This document shows, piece after piece, positions 18,353 through 30,207 of a stretch of 64,000 bases of DNA. This stretch comes from Streptomyces tibetensis (GTDB lineage: Bacteria; Actinomycetota; Actinomycetes; Streptomycetales; Streptomycetaceae), in the NCBI RefSeq assembly GCF_007655005.1, contig NZ_SZVW01000002.1:124001-188000 (forward strand), in the 5' to 3' direction. Below the pieces are notes generated by a model. That model ran no database searches and was not told the DNA's origin. It worked only from the letters and a program-made list of their open reading frames with translations. Both the position numbers and the translations under genes were made by a program. Position 1 is the stretch's first letter, and each line of letters begins with the position of its first letter.

Positions 18353-18406
18353 TCATGTGCTGTGCGCCGCATGGCCCGGCCGGGCCATGCGGCGCACAGC
18401 ACATGA
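18353..18406. terminator. 54-bp perfect loopless palindrome after kdpC
   Basis: Bases 18353-18379 are the exact reverse complement of 18380-18406, with no loop and no mismatch; the arm begins TCATGTGCTGTGCG. It begins 6 nt past the kdpC stop and lies about 115 bp upstream of the ATP-binding gene start. It would form a very stable terminator for kdpFABC; a protein-binding or recombination function cannot be excluded. Confidence 0.8.
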
Positions 18407-18412
18407 CGGCCG

Positions 18413-19045
18413 TCACCTCTCCGCCACGAGACCCTTGAGCGCAATGTTGAGTTCCAGGACGTTCACGCGGGGCTCGCCCAGGAAGCCCAGCGTGCGGCTC
18501 TCGGTGTGCCGGTCGACGAGGCGCCGGACCTGCGCGACGGGCAGGTGGTTGCGTTCGGCGACCCGGTGGACCTGCAGGTCGGCGTAGCGCGGGGAGATGT
18601 CGGGGTCGAGGCCGGAGCCGGATGAGGTGACGGCGTCGGCGGGGACGTCGGCCGGGTTCACCCGGTGGCCGGCTGTCGAGTTCTCCTTCACCACCTCGGC
18701 CTTGGCAGCCCGCACCGACCTGACCAGTTTCTCGTTGTCTGCGGACAGGTTGGTGGCGCCGGAGAGGATCAGCTTGTACTGGGTGTTGAGGGAGTTCTCG
18801 CCCAGGCCGTCGGCGGGGCGTGGCTGGAAGTAGTCCAGGCTGTAGCCCTGCTGGCCGATCAGGGACGAGCCGACCACCCTGCCGCCCGCCTCCACCTCGG
18901 AGCCGTTCGCCTTGCCCAGGAACAGTCCTTGGGCGATGCCGGTGACGACGAGCGGGTAGAGGACGCCCGTCACGAGGGTCAGCACGAGGAGTGCTCGCAG
19001 GCCTGCCCCGAGCAACCGGGCGGTGTTCCTGACGGAGTTGTTCAT
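18413..19045 (-). CDS. kdpC: K+-transporting ATPase subunit C
   Basis: A 210-residue KdpC. One N-terminal helix (LRALLVLTLVTGVLYPLVVTG) anchors a cytoplasm/periplasm-side domain with GLFLGKANGS, SSLIGQQ and SGSGLDPDISPRYADLQVHRVA, all family hallmarks. KdpC stabilises KdpB and increases ATP affinity in the complex. I place the start at the ATG at 19045 (MNNSVRNT) rather than the GTG at 19057; 24 bp separate it from kdpB. Last gene of the operon. Confidence 0.95.
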   Translation of the reverse strand: MNNSVRNTARLLGAGLRALLVLTLVTGVLYPLVVTGIAQGLFLGKANGSEVEAGGRVVGSSLIGQQGYSLDYFQPRPADGLGENSLNTQYKLILSGATNLSADNEKLVRSVRAAKAEVVKENSTAGHRVNPADVPADAVTSSGSGLDPDISPRYADLQVHRVAERNHLPVAQVRRLVDRHTESRTLGFLGEPRVNVLELNIALKGLVAER

Positions 19046-19069
19046 GGCTGTCAGCACGCTTTCGGAGAA

Positions 19070-21175
19070 TTACAGCCCGGGGACGAGGGAGACGATCAGG
19101 TCGATGAGCTTGATGCCGAGGAAGGGGACGATCAGCCCGCCGAGGCCGTAGACGGTGAGGTTACGGCGGAGCAGCCGGTCGGCTTGAAGCGGCCGGTAGC
19201 GCACGCCCTTCAGGGCCAGCGGCACCAGTGCGACGATGATCAGCGCGTTGAAGACGACGGCCGACAGGATCGCGGAGTGGGGCGATGACAGGCCCATGAT
19301 GTTGAGCTTGCCCAGGCCCGGGTAGACCGTCGCGAACAGCGCCGGGATGATCGCGAAGTACTTGGCGACGTCGTTGGCGATGGAGAACGTCGTCAGCGCG
19401 CCCCGGGTGATGAGGAGCTGCTTGCCGATCTCGACGATCTCGATGAGCTTGGTCGGGTCGGAGTCGAGGTCGACCATGTTGCCGGCCTCCTTGGCGGCCG
19501 ACGTGCCGGTGTTCATGGCGACGCCGACGTCCGCCTGGGCCAGTGCCGGGGCGTCGTTGGTGCCGTCGCCGGTCATCGCGACGAGCTTGCCGCCCGCCTG
19601 CTCGCGCTTGATGAGGGCCATCTTGTCCTCGGGGGTGGCCTCGGCGAGGAAGTCGTCGACACCGGCCTCCTCGGCGATGGCCCGGGCCGTCAGCGGGTTG
19701 TCGCCGGTGATCATGACGGTCCTGATGCCCATGCGGCGCAGTTCCGCGAACCGTTCCCGCATGCCGTCCTTGACGACGTCCTTGAGGTGGATGACACCGA
19801 GGACCCGGGCACCGTCCGCGTCCTCGACGGCGACCAGGAGCGGGGTGCCGCCGGCCTCGGAGATGCGGCCGGTCACCTCCCGTGCGTCCGGGGCGACTTC
19901 ACCCCCCTGCCCCTCCACCCAGGCGATGACCGAACCGGCCGCGCCCTTGCGGATCCTGCGCCCGTCCACGTCGACACCCGACATCCGGGTCTGCGCGGTG
20001 AACGCGACCCACGCGGCACCGGCCGGCTCACGCTCGTACAGGCCGTACCGCTCCTTCGCCAGTGCGACGACGGAGCGGCCCTCGGGAGTCTCGTCGGCCA
20101 GTGACGACAGCTGGGCGGCGCCGGCGACCTCGGCCTCCGTCGCCCCGTCCACCGGCACGAACTCGGCGGCCTGCCGGTTGCCGAAGGTGATGGTGCCCGT
20201 CTTGTCGAGCAGCAGCGTCGACACGTCGCCCGCCGCCTCGACCGCCCGCCCGGACATGGCCAGCACGTTGCGCTGCACCAGCCGGTCCATGCCCGCGATG
20301 CCGATCGCCGAGAGCAGGGCGCCGATCGTGGTGGGGATCAGGCAGACGAGCAGGGCGACCAGCACGACCATGGTCAGTCGGGTGCCGGCGTAGTCGGCCA
20401 GGGGCGGGAGGGTGGCGCACGCCAGCAGGAAGACGATCGTCAGAGAGGCGAGCAGGATGTTCAGCGCGATCTCGTTGGGTGTCTTCTGCCGTGCCGCGCC
20501 CTCGACGAGGCTGATCATCCGGTCGATGAAGGTCTCGCCCGGCTTGGTGGTGATGCGGATGACGATCCGGTCGGACAGCACCTTCGTACCGCCCGTGACG
20601 GCCGAACGGTCGCCGCCGGACTCGCGGATGACCGGGGCCGACTCGCCGGTGATGGCCGACTCGTCGACGGTGGCCACGCCCTCGACGACGTCCCCGTCAC
20701 CGGGGATGACGTCGCCCGCCTCGCAGACGACCAGGTCCCCGATCCGCAGTTCGGTGCCGGGGACGAGCGTGCCGTCGACCTTGCGGGCCACGCTGTCCGT
20801 GGTGGCCCGGCGCAGGGTGTCGGCCTGCGCCTTGCCCCGGCCCTCGGCGACCGCCTCGGCCAGATTCGCGAAGACGACGGTCAGCCACAACCAGGCGCTG
20901 ATCGTCCAGCCGAACCAGTCCCCCGGGTCCTCGAAGGAGAACACGGTCGTCAGGACCGAGCCGATCCAGACCACGAACATGACGGGCGACGTGACCATCA
21001 CCCGCGGGTCGAGTTTGCGCAGGGCCTCCGGCAGCGACGTGACGAGCTGCGCCGGGTCGAACAGACCCGATCCGGCACGGCCGCCGGGAGCCGTGGGCGC
21101 CGCCGGCGTGTCGGGGTGGGGTATCAGGGTGGGAGTGGACATGGAGTCCTCGTGGGGTTCGGTGCGGGTGGTCAT
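19070..21175 (-). CDS. kdpB: K+-transporting P-type ATPase subunit B
   Basis: A 701-residue P-type ATPase. TGES at about 177-180 (actuator domain), DKTGT with phosphorylated Asp324, [18 protein letters not shown] (hinge), and [20 protein letters not shown] in the membrane core are intact. It hydrolyses ATP to drive K+ movement through KdpA. ATG at 21175 overlaps the kdpA stop (ATGA), so translation is coupled; a second in-frame ATG at 21142 is possible. Length is normal. Confidence 0.97.
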   Translation of the reverse strand: MTTRTEPHEDSMSTPTLIPHPDTPAAPTAPGGRAGSGLFDPAQLVTSLPEALRKLDPRVMVTSPVMFVVWIGSVLTTVFSFEDPGDWFGWTISAWLWLTVVFANLAEAVAEGRGKAQADTLRRATTDSVARKVDGTLVPGTELRIGDLVVCEAGDVIPGDGDVVEGVATVDESAITGESAPVIRESGGDRSAVTGGTKVLSDRIVIRITTKPGETFIDRMISLVEGAARQKTPNEIALNILLASLTIVFLLACATLPPLADYAGTRLTMVVLVALLVCLIPTTIGALLSAIGIAGMDRLVQRNVLAMSGRAVEAAGDVSTLLLDKTGTITFGNRQAAEFVPVDGATEAEVAGAAQLSSLADETPEGRSVVALAKERYGLYEREPAGAAWVAFTAQTRMSGVDVDGRRIRKGAAGSVIAWVEGQGGEVAPDAREVTGRISEAGGTPLLVAVEDADGARVLGVIHLKDVVKDGMRERFAELRRMGIRTVMITGDNPLTARAIAEEAGVDDFLAEATPEDKMALIKREQAGGKLVAMTGDGTNDAPALAQADVGVAMNTGTSAAKEAGNMVDLDSDPTKLIEIVEIGKQLLITRGALTTFSIANDVAKYFAIIPALFATVYPGLGKLNIMGLSSPHSAILSAVVFNALIIVALVPLALKGVRYRPLQADRLLRRNLTVYGLGGLIVPFLGIKLIDLIVSLVPGL

Positions 21176-22872
21176 GACGCCAGTCCCTCGGCGAGCGGGC
21201 CCAGCGCGAGCGCGGGGAAGTACGTCAGACCGGTGATGATCAGCACGGCGCCGACCAGCAGGCCGGTGAAGAGCGGCTTGTCGGTGCGCAGGGTGCCGGC
21301 GGTGACTTGGACCGGGCGTTGTCCGGCCAGCGAGCCGGCCAGAGCCAGGACGAAGATCATGGGCAGGAAGCGGCCGAGCAGCATCGCGAGTCCGGTCATG
21401 GTGTTGAACCAGTCGGTGTTCGCGTTCAGGCCGGCGAAGGCCGAGCCGTTGTTGTTGGCTGCGGAGGTGAAGGCGTAGAGGATCTCGGAGAAGCCGTGCG
21501 CGCCCGGGTTCAGCATCGAGTGGGCCGGTGTCGGCAGGGCCAGGGAGACCGCGGTGAGGACCAGGACGAGGGCCGGGGTGATCAGGATGTAGCAGGCGGC
21601 GAGTTTCATCTCCCGCGCGCCGATCTTCTTGCCCAGGTACTCGGGTGTGCGGCCGACCATGAGACCGGAGACGAACACCGCGATGACCGCCAGGATCAGC
21701 ATGCCGTAGAGGCCGGATCCGGTGCCGCCGGGGGCGATCTCGCCCAGCATCATCGCGAGCATGGTGAGGCCGCCGCCGAGGCCGGTGAAGGAGGAGTGGA
21801 AGGAGTCGACCGCGCCGGTCGAGGTGAGGGTCGTCGACACCGCGAAGATCGAGGAGGAGCCGATGCCGAAGCGGACCTCCTTGCCCTCCATCGCCCCGCC
21901 CGCGGCGTGCAGGGCCGGGCCGTGGTGGGCGAACTCCGTCCACATCATCAGGACCACGAAGCCCAGCCAGATGGTGACCATCGTGGCGAGGATCGCGTAT
22001 CCCTGTCTCACCGAGCCGACCATCAGCCCGAAGGTGCGGGTCAGGGCGAACGGGACGATGAGGATCAGGAAGATCTCGAAGAGGTTGGTGAAGGGCGTCG
22101 GGTTCTCGAAGGGATGGGCGGAGTTGGCGTTGAAGTAGCCGCCGCCGTTGGTGCCCAGCTCCTTGATGGCCTCCTGCGAGGCGACCGCGCCGCCGTTCCA
22201 CTGCTGGGAGCCACCCATGAACTGACCGACCTCGTGGATCCCGGAGAAGTTCTGGATCACGCCGCAGGCCGCCAGGACGACGGCGGCGACGGCCGCGGCG
22301 GGCACCAGGATCCGCACGGTGCCGCGCACCAGGTCGGTCCAGAAGTTGCCGAGGTCGCCGACGCGCATGGGGGTCCCCCCGCTCGAGCGAGGCCGAGAGT
22401 GGGAGAGGGCGAAGCCGCGCATCAGGGCCACGGCGACGGCCATGCCGACGGCCGCGGAGAGGAAGTTCTGCACGGCGAGACCTGCCGTCTGCACCACGTG
22501 CCCCATGGTCTGTTCGCCGTAGTACGACTGCCAGTCGGTGTTCGTCACGAACGACACGGCCGTGTTGAACGCCTGGGCCGGATCGACCGACGCGAAGCCG
22601 AGGGAGCCCGGCAGGACGCCCTGGAGCCGCATGAGCAGATAGAGGAACAGCACGCCGGCGACCGAGAAGGCGAGCAGGCCGCGCAGGTACGCGGTCCAGG
22701 TCATCTCGGCGTCCGGGTCGGCTCCGATGCCCCGGTAGATCCACTTCTCCACGCGCAGGTGTCTCTTCGAGGTGTAGACCCGGGCCATGTAGCTGCCGGC
22801 GGGGACGTACGCGAGCGCCAGCGCCGCCACGAGGGCGAGCAGCTGCAGGACGCCGGCGAGGACGGGACCCAT
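21172..22872 (-). CDS. kdpA: K+-transporting ATPase subunit A with repeat-derived insertion
   Basis: A 566-residue K+-selective channel-like subunit. The four selectivity-loop regions include [33 protein letters not shown], and later [18 protein letters not shown] at 22872 lies 1 nt after the kdpF stop. Between ALMRGFA and [11 protein letters not shown], residues [17 protein letters not shown] are encoded by a GC-rich palindromic repeat at 22367-22405; relatives have a short cytoplasmic loop here. The frame is kept, so the pump is probably functional. Confidence 0.95.
   Translation of the reverse strand: MGPVLAGVLQLLALVAALALAYVPAGSYMARVYTSKRHLRVEKWIYRGIGADPDAEMTWTAYLRGLLAFSVAGVLFLYLLMRLQGVLPGSLGFASVDPAQAFNTAVSFVTNTDWQSYYGEQTMGHVVQTAGLAVQNFLSAAVGMAVAVALMRGFALSHSRPRSSGGTPMRVGDLGNFWTDLVRGTVRILVPAAAVAAVVLAACGVIQNFSGIHEVGQFMGGSQQWNGGAVASQEAIKELGTNGGGYFNANSAHPFENPTPFTNLFEIFLILIVPFALTRTFGLMVGSVRQGYAILATMVTIWLGFVVLMMWTEFAHHGPALHAAGGAMEGKEVRFGIGSSSIFAVSTTLTSTGAVDSFHSSFTGLGGGLTMLAMMLGEIAPGGTGSGLYGMLILAVIAVFVSGLMVGRTPEYLGKKIGAREMKLAACYILITPALVLVLTAVSLALPTPAHSMLNPGAHGFSEILYAFTSAANNNGSAFAGLNANTDWFNTMTGLAMLLGRFLPMIFVLALAGSLAGQRPVQVTAGTLRTDKPLFTGLLVGAVLIITGLTYFPALALGPLAEGLAS
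22367..22405. repeat. Short GC-rich palindromic repeat inside kdpA
   Basis: GGGGGTCCCCC is followed by CCGCTCGAGCGAGG and GAGAGTGGGAG. It looks like a short dispersed intergenic repeat I associate with Streptomyces genomes (from memory, not verified here). Its length keeps the kdpA frame open. Confidence 0.6.
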
Positions 22873-22873
22873 C

Positions 22874-22963
22874 TCAGAACCTCTCCGGGAAGATCAGGGC
22901 GAGGACGAGATAGCCCAGCAGGGCGACGGCCACGACCAGGCCGACGACGTTTTCGGCGGTCAC
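22874..22963 (-). CDS. kdpF: K+-transporting ATPase subunit F
   Basis: A 29-residue single-span peptide: [20 protein letters not shown], then LALIFPERF. The FPERF end is the KdpF signature. GTG start at 22963 follows AAGGGGGTG and overlaps the stop of the preceding small ORF (GTGA). KdpF stabilises the KdpABC complex in the membrane. Confidence 0.9.
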   Translation of the reverse strand: MTAENVVGLVVAVALLGYLVLALIFPERF

Positions 22964-23043
22964 AGCTTCGTCACCCCCTTGGCGACGAGTGCCACCAGCG
23001 CGAAAGCCGCGAGCAGGGTGAGGACGAAGGCCGGATCGGCCAT
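22960..23043 (-). CDS. 27-residue membrane peptide leading the kdp operon
   Basis: Reads MADPAFVLTLLAAFALVALV, then AKGVTKL: one hydrophobic helix with a Lys-rich end. It has a good ribosome site (CAGGAGT about 5 nt before the ATG at 23043) and its stop overlaps the kdpF start, so its translation would feed kdpF. It is not KdpF, which follows it. The function is unknown; a further small Kdp subunit or a coupling leader peptide are options. Confidence 0.75.
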   Translation of the reverse strand: MADPAFVLTLLAAFALVALVAKGVTKL

Positions 23044-23110
23044 CGCGGACTCCTGGAGTGAGGTGTGGGGACATGCGGACGCTTCGAGGAAAGCGCCCGA
23101 CGGCCGGAGC

Positions 23111-23132
23111 GGACCCGCTTGTTGACGGGTCC
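23111..23132. promoter_or_regulatory. Inverted repeat upstream of the kdp operon
   Basis: GGACCCG (23111-23117) and CGGGTCC (23126-23132) flank an 8-nt centre, 68 bp before the first kdp ORF. It may be an operator for the kdp operon; no kdpDE genes are present in this window to support KdpE. Confidence 0.3.
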
Positions 23133-23332
23133 CTTACGGCGGTGGCCACGGCCTTGACGGCACCTTGACGCATCGGGCCCCAGGGAGCGGATCCGTCGCT
23201 AACATGGGCGGCGATTCCCCGTCGCGCGGGCAGGTCCCGCGGGTGGGGAGAGCGAGGTCACAGGCCGGGCGAGGGCAAGGTCACAGCCGTTCCCTCTGCT
23301 GCTCGTTCGTTAACGTGGCCTAACATCCGAGC

Positions 23333-25144
23333 ATGACGGTCCTGCCTGACGACGGGCTTGAGCTGGCCGGCGAGTTCCCTGACGTGCCCCATGAGCAGTG
23401 GCAGCGCCTTGTGGCGGGTGTGCTGCGCAAATCGGGCAAGGACGTCGAGGGGGCCGAGGCCGAGGAAGCCCTGTCCACCGCGGTGGAGGACGGGTTGCGC
23501 ACCCGCCCTCTCTACACCGCCCACGACTCCGCGCCCGAGCCGGGTTTCCCCGGTTTCGCTCCCTTTGTGCGCGGCGGCCGCGCCGAGGGGAACACGGTCG
23601 GCGGCTGGGACGTACGGCAACGGCACTGCGCGGCCGACCGTGACGCGGTGCTCGGGGACCTGGAGAACGGCGTCACGTCCCTCTGGCTGACGGTCGGGGA
23701 AGGCGGCATCGCGGCGCCCGACCTCGGCCGGGTCCTCGACGGCGTCTACCTCGACCTGGCGCCCGTCGTCCTGGACGCGGGACGCGACACCGAGTCCGCC
23801 GCGCGGGAGTTGCTGCGGGTGTACGAGGAGCGGGGAGTCGCCCGGGACGCCGCGCGCGGCAACCTGGGCGCGGATCCGCTCGGGCACGAGGCCCGTACCG
23901 GGCAGCGGTGCGAGACCGCCCCGGCGGCGGAGCTCGCGCGGCTGTGCGCCGCGGAGTACCCGGGGCTGCGTGCGCTGACCGTGGACGCGCTGCCGTACCA
24001 CGAGGCCGGCGGTTCGGCCGCCCAGGAGCTGGGCTGCTCGCTGGCCACCGGGGTGGCCTATCTGCGGGAGCTGACCGGGGCCGGGCTGGACGTCGAACAG
24101 GCCTGTGCCCAGCTGGAGTTCCGGTACACGGCGACCGCGGACCAGTTCCTGACGATCGCCAAGCTGCGCGCCGCGCGCCGGCTGTGGGCCCGGGTGGCCG
24201 AGGCCTGCGGGGCACCGCGCGCGGGGGCACAGCTCCAGCACGTCGTGACGTCGCCGGTGATGATGACGCGCCGCGACCCGTGGGTGAACATGCTGCGCTC
24301 GACGATCGCCACGCTGGCCGCCGGGGCGGGCGGGGCCGACGCGGTCACCGTGCTGCCCTTCGACCACGCCCTCGGCCTGCCGGACGCGTTCGCGCGCCGG
24401 ATCGCCCGCAACACCTCGACCATCCTCATCGAGGAGTCGCACCTGGCCCGGGTGATCGACCCGGCGGGCGGCTCCTGGTACGTGGAGCGGCTCACCGACG
24501 AACTCGCCCGGGCGGGCTGGGAGTTCTTCCGGCGGATCGAGCGGCTCGGAGGCCTGGCGGCCGCCCTGCGCTCGGGAGACCTGGAGCGGGATCTCGCCGA
24601 GACCTGGCAGGCGCGCACCGGCCGGCTGGCCAAGCGGCGCGAACCCATCACCGGCGTCAGCGAGTTCCCGTTCCTCGCGGAGAAGCCGGTCGTCCGCGCG
24701 GACGCTCCCGAGCCGCGCTCCGGCGGGCTGCCGCGCGTCCGCCGTGACGAGGCGTACGAGGCGCTGCGCGCCCGCTCCGACGCCCATCTCGCCGCGACCG
24801 GGTCCCGGCCGCGGATCTTCCTCGCCGCGCTGGGCGGGGCCGCCGCCCACACCGCGCGCCTCACCTTCGCCTCGAACCTCTTCCAGGCCGGGGGCATCGA
24901 GCCGGTCACGGAGGGCACCTTCGAGGAGAGCGGTGCCACGGAGGCCGTGCTGTGCTCCAGCGACGCGCTGTACGCGGAGCAGGGCGAGGCCGCCATCCGG
25001 GACCTGAAGGCCGCCGGTGCACGGCATGTGTTCCTCGCGGGCCGTCCCGGGGAGTACCCCGGGGTCGACGCGTACGTGTTCGCGGGCTGTGACGCCGTCG
25101 CCGTGCTGTCCGCCACCCTCGACCGCATGGGAGTTGTGTCCTGA
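23333..25144 (+). CDS. mutA: Methylmalonyl-CoA mutase small (beta) subunit
   Basis: A 603-residue non-catalytic subunit. It has the mutase barrel ([39 protein letters not shown]) but the C-terminal B12 domain lacks DxHxxG, reading [20 protein letters not shown]. It pairs with MutB to interconvert succinyl-CoA and (R)-methylmalonyl-CoA, supplying extender units for polyketides or degrading propionate. The ATG at 23333 has TAACAT 6 nt upstream and no Shine-Dalgarno, suggesting a leaderless mRNA. The stop overlaps the mutB start (TGATG). Confidence 0.95.
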   Translation: MTVLPDDGLELAGEFPDVPHEQWQRLVAGVLRKSGKDVEGAEAEEALSTAVEDGLRTRPLYTAHDSAPEPGFPGFAPFVRGGRAEGNTVGGWDVRQRHCAADRDAVLGDLENGVTSLWLTVGEGGIAAPDLGRVLDGVYLDLAPVVLDAGRDTESAARELLRVYEERGVARDAARGNLGADPLGHEARTGQRCETAPAAELARLCAAEYPGLRALTVDALPYHEAGGSAAQELGCSLATGVAYLRELTGAGLDVEQACAQLEFRYTATADQFLTIAKLRAARRLWARVAEACGAPRAGAQLQHVVTSPVMMTRRDPWVNMLRSTIATLAAGAGGADAVTVLPFDHALGLPDAFARRIARNTSTILIEESHLARVIDPAGGSWYVERLTDELARAGWEFFRRIERLGGLAAALRSGDLERDLAETWQARTGRLAKRREPITGVSEFPFLAEKPVVRADAPEPRSGGLPRVRRDEAYEALRARSDAHLAATGSRPRIFLAALGGAAAHTARLTFASNLFQAGGIEPVTEGTFEESGATEAVLCSSDALYAEQGEAAIRDLKAAGARHVFLAGRPGEYPGVDAYVFAGCDAVAVLSATLDRMGVVS

Positions 25145-27318
25145 TGGCCATCCCCGACTTCTCCGGGATCGAGCTCGGCACCCCGGCCCCCGACGGCGGC
25201 GCCGACGAGTGGCGCACGGCGGTCAAGAACGCCTCCGGCGGGGACGACCTGCTCTGGGAGACCCCGGAGGGCATCGCCGTCAAGCCGCTCTACACCGGCC
25301 GTGACCTGGAGGGCCTGGACTTCCTCGACACCCGGCCGGGAGCGGCGCCGTACCTGCGCGGCCCGTACCCGACGATGTACGTCAACCAGCCCTGGACGAT
25401 CCGCCAGTACGCCGGTTTCTCGACGGCCGAGGAGTCCAACGCCTTCTACCGGCGCAACCTCGCGGCCGGACAGAAGGGTCTGTCGGTCGCCTTCGACCTG
25501 CCCACGCACCGGGGTTACGACAGCGACCACCCGCGGGTGACCGGCGACGTCGGCATGGCGGGCGTGGCGATCGACTCGATCTACGACATGCGGCAGCTGT
25601 TCGACGGGATCCCGCTGGACAAGATGACCGTGTCGATGACGATGAACGGTGCCGTGCTGCCGGTGCTGGCGCTGTACATCGTGGCGGCGGAGGAGCAGGG
25701 CGTACCGCCCGAGAAGCTGGCCGGAACCATTCAGAACGACATTCTGAAGGAGTTCATGGTCCGCAACACCTACATCTATCCGCCGAAGCCGTCGATGCGG
25801 ATCATCTCCGACATCTTCGCCTACACCTCGCAGCGGATGCCGCGCTACAACTCCATCTCCATCTCCGGGTACCACATCCAGGAGGCGGGTGCGACGGCCG
25901 ACCTGGAGCTGGCGTACACCCTCGCGGACGGCGTGGAGTACATCCGGGCGGGCCGTGAGGCGGGCCTGGACGTGGACGCGTTCGCGCCGCGGCTGTCGTT
26001 CTTCTGGGCGATCGGCATGAACTTCTTCATGGAGGTCGCCAAACTGCGGGCGGCGCGCCTGCTGTGGGCGAAGCTGGTGAAGCAGTTCGACCCGCAGAAC
26101 GCCAAGTCGCTGTCGCTGCGCACCCATTCCCAGACCTCCGGCTGGTCGCTCACCGCGCAGGACGTGTTCAACAACGTCACGCGCACCTGCGTCGAGGCGA
26201 TGGCGGCCACCCAGGGCCACACCCAGTCGCTGCACACCAACGCCCTCGACGAGGCGCTCGCGCTGCCGACCGACTTCTCGGCGCGCATCGCCCGCAACAC
26301 GCAGCTGCTGCTCCAGCAGGAGTCCGGCACGACCCGGGTGATCGACCCGTGGGGCGGCAGCGCGTACGTGGAGAAGCTGACGTACGACCTCGCCCGGCGG
26401 GCCTGGCAGCACATCGAGGAGGTCGAGGCCGCGGGCGGTATGGCCAAGGCCATCGACGCGGGCATCCCCAAGCTGCGCATCGAGGAGGCCGCGGCCCGTA
26501 CCCAGGCCCGGATCGACTCGGGCCGCCAGCCGGTCATCGGCGTCAACAAGTACCGGGTGGAGACCGACGAGCAGATCGACGTGCTGAAGGTCGACAACTC
26601 CTCGGTGCGGGCGCAGCAGATCGAGAAGCTGCGGCGGCTGCGCGCGGAGCGGGACGAGCGGGCCTGCCAGGACGCGCTGGAGGCGCTGACCCGGGCCGCC
26701 GGTGGCGAGGGCAACCTGCTGGAACTGGCCGTGCACGCGGCCCGCGCGAAGGCCACCGTCGGGGAGATCTCCGACGCCCTGGAGAAGGTGTACGGCCGGC
26801 ACGCGGGGCAGATCCGTACGATCTCCGGCGTGTACCGCAACGAAACCGGAGAGTCCCCGAGCGTGGACCGCACCCGCACCCTGGTGTCCGCCTTCGAGGA
26901 GGCCGAGGGCCGCCGCCCGCGCATCCTGGTCGCGAAGATGGGCCAGGACGGCCACGACCGCGGCCAGAAGGTGATCGCCACCGCCTTCGCCGACCTCGGT
27001 TTCGACGTGGACGTCGGCCCGCTGTTCCAGACGCCCGCCGAAGTGGCCCGGCAGGCGGTCGAGGCGGACGTGCACATCGTCGGCGTCTCCTCGCTGGCCG
27101 CCGGTCACCTCACCCTGGTCCCTGCGCTGCGCGAGGCGCTGGCCGAGGAGGGGCGCGAGGACATCATGATCGTGGTCGGCGGGGTGATCCCGCCGCAGGA
27201 CGTGCCGACGCTGCTGGAGATGGGCGCGGCGGCCGTCTTCCCGCCCGGGACGGTGATCCCGGACGCGGCGTACGACCTGGTGAAGCGGCTGTCGGACGAC
27301 CTCGGGCACGACCTGTGA
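25144..27318 (+). CDS. mutB: Methylmalonyl-CoA mutase large (alpha) subunit
   Basis: A 724-residue catalytic subunit. The barrel carries [21 protein letters not shown] at the substrate end and [16 protein letters not shown]. The C-terminal cobalamin domain has [12 protein letters not shown] at about 598-609, where His is the lower axial ligand, and VGGVIPPQD. It is adenosylcobalamin-dependent. Both ends overlap neighbours (mutA stop; GTGA with meaB), so the three form one coupled operon. Confidence 0.97.
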   Translation: MAIPDFSGIELGTPAPDGGADEWRTAVKNASGGDDLLWETPEGIAVKPLYTGRDLEGLDFLDTRPGAAPYLRGPYPTMYVNQPWTIRQYAGFSTAEESNAFYRRNLAAGQKGLSVAFDLPTHRGYDSDHPRVTGDVGMAGVAIDSIYDMRQLFDGIPLDKMTVSMTMNGAVLPVLALYIVAAEEQGVPPEKLAGTIQNDILKEFMVRNTYIYPPKPSMRIISDIFAYTSQRMPRYNSISISGYHIQEAGATADLELAYTLADGVEYIRAGREAGLDVDAFAPRLSFFWAIGMNFFMEVAKLRAARLLWAKLVKQFDPQNAKSLSLRTHSQTSGWSLTAQDVFNNVTRTCVEAMAATQGHTQSLHTNALDEALALPTDFSARIARNTQLLLQQESGTTRVIDPWGGSAYVEKLTYDLARRAWQHIEEVEAAGGMAKAIDAGIPKLRIEEAAARTQARIDSGRQPVIGVNKYRVETDEQIDVLKVDNSSVRAQQIEKLRRLRAERDERACQDALEALTRAAGGEGNLLELAVHAARAKATVGEISDALEKVYGRHAGQIRTISGVYRNETGESPSVDRTRTLVSAFEEAEGRRPRILVAKMGQDGHDRGQKVIATAFADLGFDVDVGPLFQTPAEVARQAVEADVHIVGVSSLAAGHLTLVPALREALAEEGREDIMIVVGGVIPPQDVPTLLEMGAAAVFPPGTVIPDAAYDLVKRLSDDLGHDL

Positions 27319-28313
27319 TCGATGTCGACGCGTATGCGAAGGGCGTGCTCGACGGGAAGCGGGCGATCATCGCCCGCGCGATCACCCTCGTCGAGTCGAC
27401 CCGACCGCAACACCGCGCGCTGGCCCAGGAGCTGCTGACCGCGCTGCTGCCGCACAGCGGCCGCGCCCGGCGCATCGGGGTCAGCGGGGTGCCGGGGGTG
27501 GGCAAGTCGACGTTCATCGACGCCTTCGGCACGCTGCTGACCTCGCTCGGGCACCGGGTGGCGGTGCTGGCCGTCGACCCGTCCTCCAGCCGTACGGGCG
27601 GCTCCATCCTGGGCGACAAGACCCGGATGGAACGCCTGGCCGTGGACCCGGCGGCGTTCGTGCGCCCCTCCCCCACGGCCGGCACGCTGGGCGGGGTCGC
27701 CAAGGCCACCCGCGAGTCGATCGTGGTGATGGAGGCGGCCGGCTACGACGTGATCCTGGTGGAGACGGTCGGCGTCGGCCAGTCCGAGACGGCCGTCGCG
27801 AACATGGTCGACACGTTCCTGCTGCTCACCCTCGCCCGCACGGGCGACCAGCTCCAGGGCATCAAGAAGGGCGTGCTGGAGCTGGCCGACGTGATCGCCG
27901 TCAACAAGGCGGACGGGCCGCACGAGCGCGACGCCCGTGCCGCCGCACGGGAACTGGCGGGCGCGCTGCGGCTGATGCACGGCAAGGACGCGTTCTGGAC
28001 GCCGCCGGTGCTGCACTGCAGCGCCCGCGAATCGAGCGGCCTGGACACGGTGTGGGAGCGTCTCGAACAGCACCGCACCCTGCTGGACTCCACCGGCCGG
28101 CTCACCGCCAAGCGCCGCGACCAGCAGGTCGACTGGACCTGGACCATGGTCCGCGACGAACTCCTCGGCCGCCTCCGGGCCGACCCGGCGGTACGGGCGC
28201 TGGCGCCGGTGCTGGAACAGCGGGTACGGGAGGGTGAGCTCACCCCGACGCTGGCCGCCGAGCGGATCCTCGGCGCGCTGGACGGCGCCGGCCCCGAGAC
28301 AGCGGATTCCTGA
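27315..28313 (+). CDS. meaB: Methylmalonyl-CoA mutase-associated GTPase
   Basis: A 332-residue G3E-family GTPase. P-loop [12 protein letters not shown] at 55-66, [18 protein letters not shown] (Mg/switch), [10 protein letters not shown] (switch II) and VNKADG (base recognition). MeaB chaperones the mutase: it gates loading of intact adenosylcobalamin and protects from inactivation. The GTG start lies in the mutB stop. Confidence 0.95.
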   Translation: MIDVDAYAKGVLDGKRAIIARAITLVESTRPQHRALAQELLTALLPHSGRARRIGVSGVPGVGKSTFIDAFGTLLTSLGHRVAVLAVDPSSSRTGGSILGDKTRMERLAVDPAAFVRPSPTAGTLGGVAKATRESIVVMEAAGYDVILVETVGVGQSETAVANMVDTFLLLTLARTGDQLQGIKKGVLELADVIAVNKADGPHERDARAAARELAGALRLMHGKDAFWTPPVLHCSARESSGLDTVWERLEQHRTLLDSTGRLTAKRRDQQVDWTWTMVRDELLGRLRADPAVRALAPVLEQRVREGELTPTLAAERILGALDGAGPETADS

Positions 28314-28320
28314 ACCCGGA

Positions 28321-28398
28321 CACCGCAGTCACCGCAGTCACCGCAGTCACCGACGCAGTCACCGATACAGTCACCGCGGGTAACCGAAAGTCACCGCG
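28321..28398. repeat. CACCGCAGT tandem repeat between meaB and argG
   Basis: Three perfect 9-bp units (28321-28347) are followed by two 12-bp variants (CACCGACGCAGT, CACCGATACAGT) and degenerate copies to about 28398. The core CGCAGTC recurs in the heptamer array after argG (30118-30166). No spacers, so it is not CRISPR. Confidence 0.85.
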
Positions 28399-28431
28399 AG
28401 ACCACCGGAGCGGCGAATTCGCATACCCGGC

Positions 28432-29921
<1,490 letters not shown>

Positions 29922-29937
29922 CCCCGAACACCTTGAG

Positions 29938-29963
29938 GCCGGCCCGACATCGCGTCGGGCCGG
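29938..29963 (+). terminator. Hairpin terminator after argG
   Basis: GCCGGCCCGA (29938-29947) pairs with TCGGGCCGGC (29954-29963) around a 6-nt loop, 16 bp after the argG stop. Confidence 0.85.
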
Positions 29964-30117
29964 CGTCGACGTGCGCCGTCCGTACGGCGAACCGGTCTCT
30001 TCCGCGGGGTTCTCCCTACCGGTCCGGCGCCGACGCGCTCGAAGACGACCGTTCCGTCCCGCGCGGCACCCTCGAGTTCCGCCGGCCGGGCAGTCCGCCC
30101 GCAACTCACCGTCCGTC

Positions 30118-30166
30118 GTCCGCAGTCCGCAGTCCGCAGTCCGCAGTCCGCAGTCCGCAGTCCGCG
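30118..30166. repeat. GTCCGCA heptamer array
   Basis: Six perfect GTCCGCA units (30118-30159) and one GTCCGCG (30160-30166) lie between the argG and pntB terminators. A 7-bp unit in a non-coding gap is prone to slippage, so copy number probably varies between strains. Confidence 0.92.
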
Positions 30167-30174
30167 TCGAGAAT

Positions 30175-30200
30175 GCCCCGCCGGCCCGTGCCGGCGGGGC
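30175..30200 (-). terminator. Hairpin terminator after pntB
   Basis: GCCCCGCCGGC (30175-30185) pairs perfectly with 30190-30200 around a CCGT loop, 7 bp beyond the pntB stop. Confidence 0.88.
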
Positions 30201-30207
30201 ACCGGGC

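Noticed and set aside
28321..28398. Possible CRISPR array
   Set aside because: Units of 9-12 bp lie directly adjacent without spacers, and no cas genes are present.
30118..30166. Possible CRISPR or iteron array
   Set aside because: Seven-base units with no spacer and no replication gene nearby; a simple tandem repeat explains it.
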